NCBI GenBank assembly: GCA_003164785.1
Contig: PLUE01000022.1
Span: 28,588 to 92,587, forward strand
Direction: 5' to 3'
Source: Gammaproteobacteria bacterium
GTDB lineage: Bacteria; Pseudomonadota; Gammaproteobacteria; Steroidobacterales; Steroidobacteraceae
Length of the DNA: 64,000 nt
Position 1 is the first letter of the stretch, and each line of letters begins with the position of its first letter. The notes under the pieces are model-generated. The model was not told where the DNA came from. It saw nothing but the letters and a program-made list of their open reading frames with translations, and searched no databases. Both the position numbers and the translations under genes were made by a program. This document shows, piece after piece, positions 1-10,086 of the stretch.

Positions 1-1
1 G

Positions 2-1351
2 CTGGCCGCGACCCCGGCCCAGTTCCGGGACAGCGACGTCGCCATTGAAAACTTGGGTGCCACGGTGGCCGCGAGTCAGCGCGCCTACGCAGAGATCGAG
101 CAGCACCCATCGGAAGCCGAGCTCTACGACACGTTCGTCGAGCGCTGGGCCGCCTATCAGCAGGTTGCTGCGCGGGTCATCGCTCTTGCCGGGGCCGGCC
201 AGACGCCCGCCGCCGTGACTCTGTACAACTCGGAGTCCCGGCGCGCCTTCGATCAATCGAGCGATATCCTCGGGCGTCTCACGGAGCAAACCGTGCTCAA
301 GGCCCGCCAGGACAGCGATGCGGCGGCGTCCACCTACCGTCGGGCGCGTGCCATGCTCATCACGGCCATGCTGCTGGCGGTGGCGCTGTTGTGCGGCGTG
401 GTCATTTACGTCGTCCGCGGCATCATGGCGCCGTTGCTCAAGCTCGTCGCGTGCATGCACAATTTGGCCGGCCAGGACACCGACACGCCGATTCCGAGCA
501 TGCGGCGCGACGACGAGATCGGTGCCATGGCGCGCGCCGTATCGATCTTCCGCGACAACGCGGTCGCGTTGGCGGCCAGTCAGCGACGCTTGATCGATCA
601 AGCGGCCGCATTGGAAGAGGGGTTGGAGCACGAGCGACGCCTGACCGCGCAGCAGCGCGATTTCGTGTCCATGACCTCGCATGAATTCCTGACACCGCTG
701 ACGATCATCGACGGCCATGCACAGCGGCTCATCAAGATGAGCGACCGGATAGACGCGGTCGACATCACCGAGCGAGGCACCAGCATCCGCACCGCCGTGC
801 ACCGGATCACCGGCATCATGGACAGCCTGCTCGCCGCGTCGCGCGTCCTGGACGGGCCCGCCGTCTTTCATCCCGTGGAGATCGATCCTGCCGCGTTGCT
901 GCGGGACGCATGTCAAGCGCACCGGGACGCGACCAGCAGCGTGACGATCACCGAGGACTTCGCGCCGCTCCCACCGATCATTCGCGGCGATCCGAAATTG
1001 CTGTTCCACGCGTTCAGCAATCTCATATCCAACGCCATCAAGTACTCGCGCGTGGGCAGCCCGGTCGAGGTCGTCGCCCGGCAGGAGTCGGACTGGCTCA
1101 TCGTCCAGGTGCGCGACAGCGGCATTGGCATCCCGGCGCGGGATCGCGATCATCTTTTCGAGCGTTACTTTCGGGGCAGCAATGCCACCGGGATCGCCGG
1201 CACCGGGGTCGGCCTGCATTTGGTTTCCATGGTCGTGGCCCTGCATCACGGCGAGGTTTTCGTCGAGAGCCTCGAAGGGGTGGGCTCGCGTTTTGTCGTG
1301 CGTCTTCCAACCCTGTTTGCGGGTGCGGAGGCCTCCGCTTTGAGGGCATGA
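2..1351 (+). CDS. Sensor histidine kinase, 5' end outside window
   Basis: The reading frame is open from base 2, so the gene starts upstream; the TTG at 53 is only the first internal start codon. The visible part ends a helical periplasmic sensor region, followed by a membrane helix (about 350-420) and a HAMP linker. The kinase core has an H-box HEFLTP (about 680) with the phospho-accepting His, an N-box NLISNAIKYS (about 1020), and ATP-lid boxes DSGIGIP and GTGVGLHLV (about 1117 and 1200). It is therefore an inner-membrane two-component kinase. No response regulator lies downstream inside the window, so its partner is upstream or unlinked. The signal it senses cannot be read from the sequence. 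Confidence 0.9.
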   Translation: MAATPAQFRDSDVAIENLGATVAASQRAYAEIEQHPSEAELYDTFVERWAAYQQVAARVIALAGAGQTPAAVTLYNSESRRAFDQSSDILGRLTEQTVLKARQDSDAAASTYRRARAMLITAMLLAVALLCGVVIYVVRGIMAPLLKLVACMHNLAGQDTDTPIPSMRRDDEIGAMARAVSIFRDNAVALAASQRRLIDQAAALEEGLEHERRLTAQQRDFVSMTSHEFLTPLTIIDGHAQRLIKMSDRIDAVDITERGTSIRTAVHRITGIMDSLLAASRVLDGPAVFHPVEIDPAALLRDACQAHRDATSSVTITEDFAPLPPIIRGDPKLLFHAFSNLISNAIKYSRVGSPVEVVARQESDWLIVQVRDSGIGIPARDRDHLFERYFRGSNATGIAGTGVGLHLVSMVVALHHGEVFVESLEGVGSRFVVRLPTLFAGAEASALRA

Positions 1352-1487
1352 TGAACGTGTGACAGAGCGCGGCCGACCGCTATGAATGTCACACCTGGGC
1401 GAGGCGTTGGGGGAGCTGATCCGCTGGAAACGCACGGGAGTCAAACCCGCCGCGGGCATCGTGCCGACCGAGAAATGAAGCGGGCTT

Positions 1488-2819
1488 CTACGTGGACGCG
1501 GGCTTGCGCTCCTGCTGCAGTTCCTCGATCTCACGCGTGGTGAAGCGGGCGTCGTAGATCGACCGCGCATCGAGCGTGCGGGCGACGACGGTCGCGGTGA
1601 CGACGACCAACAGCAGCGGCAGGATGAACGACCGGTCGCGGCCGGTAAGCTCCATGATCAGGACGATGGCCGATATCGGGCCGTGGGTCGTTGCCGCCAA
1701 CACCGCGGCGGCTCCCAGGACGGCAAACAGCCCGGGTGGCGTCCCGGGCCACATCCACGTCCAACCCAGTCCCAAGACCCCGCCGAGCAGCGCGCCCAAC
1801 GCCAGCGAGGGGGTGAACAAACCTCCCGGCACACCGCTGCCCAGACACAGGACGGTGGACAGGGGCCGCAGCACCAACAAGATGACCAGCAGCCAGGGCG
1901 TGACCTCGTTGGTGAAGGCGAGCTGGGCGATGTCCTTGCCATTGCCCAACAATTGCGGAAATTCGATTGCGGCGAGGCCGAGCAATCCCAGCGCAGCCAC
2001 GGGCGCCACCAAGCGCCGCCAACCCGAGGGGCGGTTGTGATCCGCCCACGCGACGAGGTGCACATACCCGATCGAGACGAGGCCCGCGATCGGGCCCGCG
2101 AGCAGCGTCCAACCAATCACCGATGCCGACCAGGGAACCGACGGAATGACATAGGTCGGCGCATTGGGCAACACGATCCACGCGACGCCGGCCGCAATCC
2201 CGGAGGCCAGCAAGGCGGGCAGAATGAGCCGCAACGCCAGCACTCCCCGCAGCACCTCCAAGGCAAACAGCGCGCCGCCGAGCGGCACCCCATACGCCGC
2301 GGCCATCCCGGCACCCGCGCCGCACGCCACGAGCAGACGGCGTTGCTCGTCCGAGAGCCGGGCCCGATCCGAGAGCGCATTCGCAAGGACGGCGCCCACC
2401 TGCTTGGGTGCGCCCTCACGACCCAACGACGCGCCCATGCCGACGACCAGGATCGAGAGCACGGCACTCCCCAGCGTTCGAAGAGCGGGCAGCCGCCCGG
2501 CAAAATCCGAGATGGCCTCGGTGATGTCGATGCCGTTGCCGCTGGTGAGACGACGCAGCAGGATCTGGCCGGCGCCGGTCAGAAGCCCGGCGCCCACCAG
2601 AACGGCGACGTGGTGGCCCGCGGAAGTCTGCGAAACGCCTTCGATCAAGGTGGCGCCAGGCCACATGACATGCTGGACATACTGCAACAGCAGCGTGAGA
2701 ACGACGGCGCCGACGCCCGCACCGGCACCGGTCAGAACCACCACGGCCCAGAAAGCCACCGCGCCCGGACTCGTCAGGGTGGGGGGTATGTCGGTGCCGA
2801 TGCTCTCCTGCCGATTCAC
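1488..2819 (-). CDS. ClC-family anion channel/antiporter
   Basis: A 443-residue inner-membrane protein starting at GTG 2819, with about ten hydrophobic helices. It carries the ClC signatures: G-R-E-G-A around residues 133-137 (E135 matches the gating glutamate of E. coli ClcA) and G-G-L-F-T-P near residue 335. Two signatures differ from chloride antiporters: the first loop reads G-N-G-I-D (94-98) instead of GSGIP, and the proline of GREGP is alanine. There are no C-terminal CBS domains. It stands alone between the kinase and the ccd locus. Transport of an anion is known for the family; which anion is open because of the altered filter motifs. Confidence 0.88.
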   Translation of the reverse strand: MNRQESIGTDIPPTLTSPGAVAFWAVVVLTGAGAGVGAVVLTLLLQYVQHVMWPGATLIEGVSQTSAGHHVAVLVGAGLLTGAGQILLRRLTSGNGIDITEAISDFAGRLPALRTLGSAVLSILVVGMGASLGREGAPKQVGAVLANALSDRARLSDEQRRLLVACGAGAGMAAAYGVPLGGALFALEVLRGVLALRLILPALLASGIAAGVAWIVLPNAPTYVIPSVPWSASVIGWTLLAGPIAGLVSIGYVHLVAWADHNRPSGWRRLVAPVAALGLLGLAAIEFPQLLGNGKDIAQLAFTNEVTPWLLVILLVLRPLSTVLCLGSGVPGGLFTPSLALGALLGGVLGLGWTWMWPGTPPGLFAVLGAAAVLAATTHGPISAIVLIMELTGRDRSFILPLLLVVVTATVVARTLDARSIYDARFTTREIEELQQERKPAST

Positions 2820-2995
2820 GCGGGATCCTTGGGATTGTCGCAGCCGGAGCGCAGGCCGCGCTGCTGCAGGAGCGGCGATTATGTCATTGTTGGAAGGCCT
2901 GCGTGATCGCCGCCATCAGTGCCGCACGCTACAACATCGAACGACCCGCCGTCGACGGCCTGGCTGCTCGGCTGCGGATAGCAATCCTGCGATGA

Positions 2996-3313
2996 CTAGA
3001 TGCCCGTCAGTAGTAAGTCAAGCGCGGCAATGACGGCGTCTCGATCTTCGGATGCGTCGGCGACCGGCGATCCAAGCGCCGCCTGGCTGATGGCCGCCAG
3101 TTGGTAAGTAACCAGGAGATGAGGAACCCCTTCTACTTTGATGATAGGCGTTAAACGACTCATGGGTTTCTGCAGGGCAGCCGCTGACTTTGTCAGCGGA
3201 ACGACGACGCGGCTATGCAAATCGCTGAGCAGACCCGCCTGAACATCGAGTAGCAGCGGAAAAATTGATTTCGTCTGCGGATTCTTGTTTTTGTACACGG
3301 TAAATTGGACCAT
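2996..3313 (-). CDS. ccdB: CcdB-family toxin
   Basis: A 105-residue protein with the CcdB N-terminus MVQFTVYKNKN followed by a FPLLLDVQ segment and a VVVPL strand. In F-plasmid CcdB this family poisons DNA gyrase. The ATG at 3313 overlaps the TGA of the antitoxin gene (TGATG), so the pair is translationally coupled. A TTG one codon upstream extends the frame but the ATG is preferred. The protein ends ...LLLTGI; family members end in a gyrase-contacting W-G-I, and here the Trp is replaced by Thr, so toxicity is not certain. Confidence 0.9.
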   Translation of the reverse strand: MVQFTVYKNKNPQTKSIFPLLLDVQAGLLSDLHSRVVVPLTKSAAALQKPMSRLTPIIKVEGVPHLLVTYQLAAISQAALGSPVADASEDRDAVIAALDLLLTGI

Positions 3314-3558
3314 CAAAAGCTCCGCAAGCTGTCCGAGAACACACCGTGCTCCGTCATAAAATCATTATGGACGGCAATGGCTGCCCGGTTATCGCTCAGC
3401 CACTTCTCGCGCTGCGCGTGTTTTAATTCTGCGACGAGCGCGCGCTCCAGCGTGGCTGAAAGATTGATGTTGGCCGCACGCGCGGCGTCGAGCAAATCGC
3501 GGCGCACACTGACGTTGGTGGCCTTTTTGGACATGATGCGCGAGGACTTTTGATTCAT
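3313..3558 (-). CDS. ccdA: CcdA-family antitoxin
   Basis: An 81-residue protein directly upstream of ccdB. Residues 9-40 form the ribbon-helix-helix DNA-binding part (KKATNVSVRRDLLDAARA and the helix that follows), and the C-terminal half is the charged, flexible toxin-binding tail (EKWLSDNRAAI, ending SLRSF). ATG 3558 is preceded by AGGAG at a good distance, which fixes the start over a second Met eight codons later. CcdA proteins repress their own promoter as a complex with CcdB and neutralise it; order (antitoxin first) and overlap are standard. Confidence 0.9.
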   Translation of the reverse strand: MNQKSSRIMSKKATNVSVRRDLLDAARAANINLSATLERALVAELKHAQREKWLSDNRAAIAVHNDFMTEHGVFSDSLRSF

Positions 3559-3749
3559 CGGTTGCTCCTGAAGGTCGCTTCATAGGATACACGCACTACG
3601 GATGCGCATCAAGAATGCGCATCCATCGCCATCGCCGCCGGATTCTAGACGCCGGCGATCTCTCCGTCCGCTAACAGACAGACGCTCGGCCCCGCGCATG
3701 GCACGCTGGCCGCACTGATTCCAATCGACATAACCCAGGGTGCACATCT

Positions 3750-4148
3750 ATGCGTGGATTCAAATTGCCGGCTTTGGTCATGGCCACCGCCGTTTGTTTC
3801 ATGGCAACCGCGCCCGCAGCAGAAGCCCAGGTGAGCATCAACATCGGCCTGGCGCCTGATTGCCCGTATGGATATTACGATGTCGCTCCTTATGGCTGTG
3901 CTCCGTCGGGCTACTATGGGCCGGAATGGTTCAACGGAGATGTCTTCATCGGCGCCGGCCCGTGGTTTCATGGCTCCCGCAGATTTCGCGGCAACGTCGA
4001 CAACACTTTTCATCCAGCACACGGCTACACGGGCGCCATGCCGAACCGTGGCGAGAAGGCTGAGCCCGCGAAGCGCGTGAGTGCGGGCAGCTTCAAGGGA
4101 AACGAGCAGCGCGATGGACGCGGCCATGCCATCGGGAAAAAACACTAG
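3750..4148 (+). CDS. Small secreted protein of unknown function
   Basis: A 132-residue protein with a clear Sec signal peptide (residues 1 to about 26, cleavage after AEA). The mature part is rich in Tyr, Gly and Pro (PYGYYDVAPYGCAPSGYYG), then has WFHGSRRFRGN and a basic, His-containing tail ending GKKH. Such Tyr/Gly-rich small exported proteins are common in proteobacteria without an assigned role. An AGGGTG lies upstream of the ATG. It stands alone between ccdA and putA. I do not recognise a named family. Confidence 0.6.
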   Translation: MRGFKLPALVMATAVCFMATAPAAEAQVSINIGLAPDCPYGYYDVAPYGCAPSGYYGPEWFNGDVFIGAGPWFHGSRRFRGNVDNTFHPAHGYTGAMPNRGEKAEPAKRVSAGSFKGNEQRDGRGHAIGKKH

Positions 4149-4184
4149 CGACCCGCCCGTCGCCGCGGCATACCATGCGAGGCC

Positions 4185-7100
4185 TCAGCCGATGGTCATG
4201 AGACTCGCATTGCCCCCGGCCGCCGTGGTGTTGGTGCTGATCGATACTTCCCGCAGCATCAGGTTCAGCGAGTAATCGTCCTCGCCGGACTTGAGTCCCG
4301 AGACGGACGCTCCCTGCACCAGAACGATCGGGCCCTTGAGCGCGGCCGCCGCCTGGCTCAGCAGCAAGAGCTCATCGGCATCCCCTTCGAACAGAACACC
4401 GCCCAGCGCCGGCGTCTCGCGCCAGTCCGCAACCGTGATCATCGATTGAATCGACTCAGGCAGCTCGGCAAGCGTCCGCGCAGCCGGATTGACGGCGGGA
4501 ACCACGGCACGATTGCCGGATGCCAGGATCGCTCCGATCTGCGTGAGCAGTCCGAACTCCGTGTGCGCCAGCGCCGCGATGGCGCCTCGTGGGTGCAGCT
4601 CATACATATTGCGTTCGCCCACCGGCCCTTGCAGTTCGTGGACGGCGCCGACCGTCGACGCGCGCAGGTACTCCGAGACACGCTCCGCCGCGGCGCTGAG
4701 ACGCCGGGTCTGCAGGTACTCATGGAAAGCTGCCGCGGATGGCACGGGCGCCGGCGCGGACGGCAGGTTCGGTGTCCAACCGCGGCGCACCAACCGGCTC
4801 AAATACAGCGGACCTCCGGCCTTCGGGCCGGTTCCGGAGAGGCCATGCCCTCCGAATGGCTGCACGCCGACGACGGCGCCGACGATATTACGGTTGATGT
4901 AGAGATTGCCGGCGTCGATGCGCTCGGTGACATAGGCAATCGTCTCGTCGATCCGGGTGTGCAGGCCGAACGTGAGGCCATAGCCGGTCGAGTTGATCGC
5001 GTGAAGCAACTCGCCCAGCTCGTCGCGGCGGTAGCGCAGCACGTGCAGCACCGGGCCGAACACTTCGCGTTCCAACTCGCTGATGTGTTCGATCTCGATG
5101 ACCGTCGGCGACACGAAGTGGCCATGCCGCAGCGTCGCCGGCAGGGCGACATCGAACACCGCGCGGCCTTTGGCGCGCATGGCCTCGACATGGCCGAGAA
5201 TCCCGGCACGCGCAGCGGCGGTGATGACCGGTCCGATGTCGACGCTCAGCCGGTCGGGCGACCCGACCCTCAGCTCCTGCATCGCGCCCTTCAGCATCTC
5301 CACTACTCGATCCGCAATCTCCTCCTGCAGACACAGAATGCGCAGTGCCGAGCACCGCTGACCGGCGCTGTCGAACGCAGAGCTGATGACGTCATTGACC
5401 ACCTGCTCCGCCAGCGCGGACGAATCCACGATGAGCGCATTTTGGCCACCGGTCTCGGCAACCAACGGGATGGGGCCTCCCTCGGGGGTCAGACGCCGCG
5501 CGAGCTCGCGTTGAATGGAGCGCGCGACCTCGGTGGACCCGGTGAACAGGACGCCGCGGACCCGTGAATCGGCGACCAGCGCGGCGCCGATCGCGCCGTC
5601 GCCGGGCAGGAGCTGCAGTGCCCCGGCGGGCACGCCCGCCTCGCGCAGAATGCGCACCATCGCCACGGCGATGAGGGGCGTTTCCTCGGCGGGCTTGGCG
5701 ATCACGCTGTTGCCCACGGCGAGTGCGGCGGCGATCTGACCGGTGAAGATCGCCAGCGGAAAATTCCAGGGCGAGATGCAAATCACCGGGCCCAACGAGC
5801 GCTGCAGCGCCGCGGAGTTGTTCGAGCGCGCTTCGACGCTGTAGTAACGCAGGAAATCCACCGCCTCGCGCACCTCCGAGATGGCGTTCGGCACCGACTT
5901 GCCCGCTTCGCGGCAGATGAGGCCGATCAGCGGCGCCATGCGCGCCTCGAGCAGCTCGGCCGCACGCCACAGGGTCGCGGCGCGCTCATCGGCCGGGGTC
6001 GCGTCCCAAATCGGTGCGGCGGCAACCGATTCGGCGCAGGCATCATCGACATCCTGCAACGTGGCATCGGTGACGACGCCGACCACATCCCTGTCGTCGG
6101 CCGGGTTGCGCACCGCGCGGGCCGCGCCATCACGCTCGGTGTTGCCGATCAGCGGCCGGGCGACGTACGGTTGTTCAACACCCGAGAGCAGGGCCGCGGA
6201 CAGGGAGGCGAGACGTTGTTCGTTCGATAGATCGATGCCGATGGAATTGGGCCGCGCGTCGCCGAAGATGTCGCGGGGATGCTGAATCTTCGGATGCGGC
6301 AACCCGACGGGCGAGATCCCCCGCGCCGCGGTCACCGGATCCAGAATGAGTTCGGATACCGCGACAGCCGGATCCGCGACGCGATTCACGAACGACGAAT
6401 TCGCGCCGTTCTCCAGCAGGCGCCGCACCAGGTAAGCCAGCAACGTCTCGTGGGTGCCGACCGGCGCATAGACGCGGCATGGACGATTCAGTTTCTCGGC
6501 GCCGACGATCTCCTCGTACAGCGGTTCGCCCATCCCGTGCAGGCACTGAAATTCATACTGACCGGCGTAGTAATTGGGACCCGCGATCTGCATGACGGCC
6601 GCGACGGTGTGCGCATTGTGTGTCGCAAATTGTGGAAACACCGCATCGGGTGCGCCGAGCAGCTTCTTGGCGCACGCCAGATACGACACATCCGTGTGCA
6701 GCTTGCGCGTGAACACCGGAAAGTCCTCCAGTCCGTCGACCTGCGCGCGCTTGATCTCGCTATCCCAATAGGCGCCCTTCACCAGCCGGATCATGATCCG
6801 GCGGCGGGAGCGGCGCGCGAGATCGATCGCCCACTCGATCACGGTGAGCGCACGCTTCTGATATGCCTGCACGGCGAAGCCGATGCCGTTCCACCCCGCA
6901 AGCTCCGGGTCCAAGCACAGCTTTTCCAGCAAATCGAGAGACAGGTCGAGACGGTCGGCTTCCTCCGCATCGATGTTGAAACCGATGTCGTAGCCACGGG
7001 CACTCAAGGCCAGCGTCTTCAGGCGACCAAAGAGCTCGTCCAAGACACGGTCGCGTTGCGACCGGGTATAGCGCGGATGCAGGGCCGACAACTTGACGGA

Positions 7101-8066
7101 TATGCCGGGCGCTTCATAGATGCCTCGCCGGTTGGCGGCCTTGCCGATGGCATGCACCGCATGCTCGTAGTCGTGGAAGTAGCGCTCCGCATCCGCGTTG
7201 GTGGTGGCGGACTCGCCCAACATGTCATAGCTGTAGCGGAACCCCTTGCCTTCCATGCGCCGGCTGTTCGCCAGGGCCTCGCCGATGGTTTGGCCGGTCA
7301 CGAACTGCTCCCCCATCATCCGCATGGCGATGTCGACGCCCTTGCGGATCAACGGCTCGCCGCCGAGACCGATGAGCCGCGACAGCGCGGCGGACAGCCC
7401 GGTCTCGGAACTGGTCGACGTGAGCTTGCCGGTCACGACCAGGCCCCAGGTCGCCGCATTGACGAACACCGACGCGCTGCGCCCGACGTGTGCGTGCCAG
7501 TCGCCGCGCGCAATCTTGTCCCGAATCAGGGCATCGCGGGTCGGGCGATCCGGAATTCTCAGCAACGCCTCGGCCAGGCACATGAGCGCGACGCCCTCGT
7601 GGCTGGAGAGCGAGTACTCCTGGATCAACGCCTCGACGCCACCGCCGCCGCCGCGCTTCTTCTCGCGTAGCGAGACCACCAGGCCGCGGGCCAACTCCGC
7701 CGCCGCGTCGCGCTGGGCCGGCGGCAGACTCGCGTCGGACAGCAGCAATGGAAGGCAGTCGGTCTCCGGACGGCGGTACGCCGCCGTCACCTGGGCGCGC
7801 AACACGCTCTGCGGTTGAACGGATTGAGCGAAGTCCAGAAACGGATGCGCCAGCTCTTCAGCCTCGCCCACGACCTCGCCGTCGTCCGGGTCCGGGCCAT
7901 CGGCCGCCGCGACACCCAACCCACCGCACCGCTCGATCCGTTCGACTTCAGCGATCAGGGCATGCTTCACCAGCCAATGGGGGGTGCAACCCGCCAATTT
8001 TGCCGCGGCTTTGAGGCGAATCTTGAGCTCGTCGTCGACCTTCACACCAATCGTCGTTCCACTCAT
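4185..8066 (-). CDS. putA: Bifunctional proline dehydrogenase / L-glutamate-gamma-semialdehyde dehydrogenase (PutA), with DNA-binding domain
   Basis: A 1293-residue PutA that oxidises proline to P5C (FAD-dependent) and the semialdehyde to glutamate (NAD-dependent). The N-terminal 50 residues are a ribbon-helix-helix repressor domain ([13 protein letters not shown], then [10 protein letters not shown]), so it can also repress its own gene. The proline dehydrogenase barrel lies around 190-560 ([13 protein letters not shown]). The aldehyde dehydrogenase lies around 640-1130, with [24 protein letters not shown] and the catalytic Cys in GQRCSA. ATG 8066 has GAGGTG in front of it; a GTG three codons upstream (8075) has no such site. 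Length is close to E. coli PutA (1320). No putP is seen nearby. Confidence 0.97.
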   Translation of the reverse strand: MSGTTIGVKVDDELKIRLKAAAKLAGCTPHWLVKHALIAEVERIERCGGLGVAAADGPDPDDGEVVGEAEELAHPFLDFAQSVQPQSVLRAQVTAAYRRPETDCLPLLLSDASLPPAQRDAAAELARGLVVSLREKKRGGGGGVEALIQEYSLSSHEGVALMCLAEALLRIPDRPTRDALIRDKIARGDWHAHVGRSASVFVNAATWGLVVTGKLTSTSSETGLSAALSRLIGLGGEPLIRKGVDIAMRMMGEQFVTGQTIGEALANSRRMEGKGFRYSYDMLGESATTNADAERYFHDYEHAVHAIGKAANRRGIYEAPGISVKLSALHPRYTRSQRDRVLDELFGRLKTLALSARGYDIGFNIDAEEADRLDLSLDLLEKLCLDPELAGWNGIGFAVQAYQKRALTVIEWAIDLARRSRRRIMIRLVKGAYWDSEIKRAQVDGLEDFPVFTRKLHTDVSYLACAKKLLGAPDAVFPQFATHNAHTVAAVMQIAGPNYYAGQYEFQCLHGMGEPLYEEIVGAEKLNRPCRVYAPVGTHETLLAYLVRRLLENGANSSFVNRVADPAVAVSELILDPVTAARGISPVGLPHPKIQHPRDIFGDARPNSIGIDLSNEQRLASLSAALLSGVEQPYVARPLIGNTERDGAARAVRNPADDRDVVGVVTDATLQDVDDACAESVAAAPIWDATPADERAATLWRAAELLEARMAPLIGLICREAGKSVPNAISEVREAVDFLRYYSVEARSNNSAALQRSLGPVICISPWNFPLAIFTGQIAAALAVGNSVIAKPAEETPLIAVAMVRILREAGVPAGALQLLPGDGAIGAALVADSRVRGVLFTGSTEVARSIQRELARRLTPEGGPIPLVAETGGQNALIVDSSALAEQVVNDVISSAFDSAGQRCSALRILCLQEEIADRVVEMLKGAMQELRVGSPDRLSVDIGPVITAAARAGILGHVEAMRAKGRAVFDVALPATLRHGHFVSPTVIEIEHISELEREVFGPVLHVLRYRRDELGELLHAINSTGYGLTFGLHTRIDETIAYVTERIDAGNLYINRNIVGAVVGVQPFGGHGLSGTGPKAGGPLYLSRLVRRGWTPNLPSAPAPVPSAAAFHEYLQTRRLSAAAERVSEYLRASTVGAVHELQGPVGERNMYELHPRGAIAALAHTEFGLLTQIGAILASGNRAVVPAVNPAARTLAELPESIQSMITVADWRETPALGGVLFEGDADELLLLSQAAAALKGPIVLVQGASVSGLKSGEDDYSLNLMLREVSISTNTTAAGGNASLMTIG

Positions 8067-8240
8067 CGGGTGCACCTCAGCTTATTGGTTGCACCGCGTC
8101 GGCGAGACAGGTGCAACCTAGAAGCGCAAGGGTGTCACCAGGCAGAAAAAATCGCAAGCCTACACGGGCTCAGGCGGGCTGATCGATGGGTTGCTCCGTA
8201 CCCACGCTCACCAGATTGCCGCCCTTGCTCTTGACCGCCG

Positions 8241-8888
8241 TCAGTGGCCGGCCGTCACGCAAATCATTCCCGGCGTCGGCGCTCCCCCACCCTCTGGGCG
8301 GCCCGCGTTCTCCAGACAGTACGCACCGTGCCCGCCGGACTCCGGGCGCAGCTTCCAACCCGCCTGCTCGAATTGTTGGCGCTCGGCCGCCGAAAAGGCG
8401 ATCGGCAGCTTGACCGTCGCGACCATAGGTTTCGTGTGCGGCACGGCGGCGGGCGGCGGTCCGCCGACGGTCGCCTGATGCGTGTCGGACCAAATCTTGG
8501 TGAATTGAATGGCCGTGTTCGGGTCGGAGTTGGCGGCGGTCATCGGCGCCACCGTCAGCACGTTGCCGAGCACACCGCTGCCGAGAAGACCGGCGCACAG
8601 CAGATTGCTGCGGGAAAGACCGGCGCCATTTGCGCTGCTGCCCGTGCCCGTCCCGGTGGCGGTGCGGCCCGCGGCGGCGGCGGTGCCCGCGGCGCTGGTC
8701 GCGCCGGTGCCGCCGGCCGCGGCGGCCGTGGACCCCGTACCGGCCGGGACGACCGCGGTCGTCCCCCGCGCCGCCGCACCACCGGCTCCCGTCCCGCTGC
8801 CGCTGCTGCCGGTGTTGGGCAACGCAGCAGGCGCACGGCCCGCGAGGAGGAAGAGGCCGCTACCGGCAATCAGGAGCAATGGGCGCAA
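8241..8888 (-). CDS. Secreted Ala/Gly/Thr-rich protein of unknown function
   Basis: A 215-residue protein. Residues 1-22 are a signal peptide (LLLIAGSGLFLLAGRAPAA). Residues about 25-90 are a low-complexity linker of Gly, Ala, Thr and Ser. The C-terminal 120 residues look folded: LLCAGLLGSG, then IQFTKIWSDTHQATVGG, FSAAERQQFEQAGW and a Cys pair (AYCLEN, MICVT). No known family is recognised. It reads as an exported or surface protein with a flexible tether. The high GC of the linker gives long overlapping frames on the other strand, which I regard as shadows. Confidence 0.55.
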   Translation of the reverse strand: MRPLLLIAGSGLFLLAGRAPAALPNTGSSGSGTGAGGAAARGTTAVVPAGTGSTAAAAGGTGATSAAGTAAAAGRTATGTGTGSSANGAGLSRSNLLCAGLLGSGVLGNVLTVAPMTAANSDPNTAIQFTKIWSDTHQATVGGPPPAAVPHTKPMVATVKLPIAFSAAERQQFEQAGWKLRPESGGHGAYCLENAGRPEGGGAPTPGMICVTAGH

Positions 8889-9058
8889 GAGTCACCTCGT
8901 CTCAAGGACTTCGTTTCGGCGAACAGGAGCAGTTACGCCGACGCGGATTGAAAGTCAATCGACCCTGGGGCGGCAGCGGCACTCGCTGACGGCACTCCCC
9001 AAGACGGCGGACACGTTGATCGACGCGGCCATCGCGTCGATCCCGCCAACACAGAACC

Positions 9059-9991
9059 TCACCGGCCCGGCGATGGCGAGAACTGCGAGGCGAGGTAAGC
9101 CTCCGCCCGCTCCAAGATGAAGTAGCGAAACGCCTCCGCCGCAGGCGACAGCGTTTTTGCCAGCTTGTTGACTACATGCCAGCGGCGCATGACGGGCAGC
9201 CCCTCGATCGTCGGGGTGGCCAGCAAGCCGTGCTGCAACTCCAACGCGACCGTGTGCAGAGAGAGCAAGGAGACGCCCATGCCGGCGATGACGGCCTGCT
9301 TGATCGCCTCGTTGCTCGACATCTGCATCACCACGCGCGGGGTCATTTGATGGGCGCGCATGTATTCGTCGAGCGCCGCGCGGGTTCCCGAGCCGGGTTC
9401 GCGCACGATGAACCCCTCGCGCGACAGCGCGGTCGCCGCCACGATGTCGATGCCGTTGAAGGGATGATCTGCGGGCGTGACCAGCACGTGCGGGTGCATG
9501 GCGAACGGTTCGGCGCGCGTGGGCCAGCCCTGCGGGGGCCTGCCCATGATCGCAAGTTCGATCTCGCCCCGCTGCATCAGCGTAATGAGTTGCTCGCGAT
9601 TGTTTGCCACCTGCAGGCGTATCTCGACGCCCGGATGCTCAGCATGGAAGCGTGCGATCAAATGCGGCACGAAATACTCGGCAGTGCTCGCGAGCCCCAC
9701 GTCCAACGGACCGGACTGCAGGCCGCGGAAGCCGTCCACCTGGTCCTGCGCCTCACGCAGGGTCGCCAGCACACGGCGGGTATGGGCAAGCAGGTACTCC
9801 CCCACCGTCGTCAAGGCGACGCGGCGGCTGGTGCGGTCGAACACCGGGAGCCCGACCTCGGCTTCCAACTCCTTGATCGTCATCGACACGGCCGGCGACG
9901 TCAGACTCAGTTCCTCCGCCGCGCGGACGAAACTCGAGTGCCGCGCAACCGATGCGAAGACGCGAAGCTGGCGAAGGGTGACGTTCTTCAT
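9059..9991 (-). CDS. LysR-family regulator, CbbR-like
   Basis: A 310-residue LysR protein. The winged helix-turn-helix is at 1-60 (LRQLRVFASVARHSSFVRAAEEL, SPAVSMTIKELE), followed by a linker helix and the two-lobed effector domain. The piece EIELAIMGRPPQGWPT resembles CbbR proteins of the Calvin cycle, which sense pathway metabolites. It is divergent from a Calvin-subtype fructose-bisphosphate aldolase gene, with a 95-bp intergenic region containing a palindrome, so it very probably controls that gene. No Rubisco or phosphoribulokinase gene is in the window, so the physiological role may differ from CO2 fixation. Confidence 0.88.
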   Translation of the reverse strand: MKNVTLRQLRVFASVARHSSFVRAAEELSLTSPAVSMTIKELEAEVGLPVFDRTSRRVALTTVGEYLLAHTRRVLATLREAQDQVDGFRGLQSGPLDVGLASTAEYFVPHLIARFHAEHPGVEIRLQVANNREQLITLMQRGEIELAIMGRPPQGWPTRAEPFAMHPHVLVTPADHPFNGIDIVAATALSREGFIVREPGSGTRAALDEYMRAHQMTPRVVMQMSSNEAIKQAVIAGMGVSLLSLHTVALELQHGLLATPTIEGLPVMRRWHVVNKLAKTLSPAAEAFRYFILERAEAYLASQFSPSPGR

Positions 9992-10022
9992 TCAGATATT
10001 CTTATTGATCACGTAACGATAA

Positions 10023-10044
10023 TTGACTGTTCATGAACAATCAA
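10023..10044. promoter_or_regulatory. Palindromic operator between the LysR gene and aldolase gene
   Basis: A perfect 12-bp palindrome, TGTTCATGAACA (10028-10039), is flanked one base out by TTGA and TCAA, giving a 22-bp near-perfect inverted repeat. It lies between the divergent LysR start (9991) and the aldolase start (10087). It contains T-N11-A, as LysR sites do. It also overlaps a potential but unlikely upstream ATG (10033) for the aldolase. Probable LysR binding site; inferred. Confidence 0.6.
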
Positions 10045-10086
10045 GCCGCCGTAGTCTGCGGCATCCGACCACACCCAGGGGCTTCC

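Noticed and set aside
6279..7670. 463-codon plus-strand frame inside putA
   Set aside because: Lies entirely opposite well-conserved PutA sequence; GC-driven antisense frame.
8244..8951. Long plus-strand frame opposite the Ala/Gly-rich protein
   Set aside because: It is the shadow of the low-complexity, very GC-rich minus-strand gene; Arg/Gly-rich with no ribosome site or family match.
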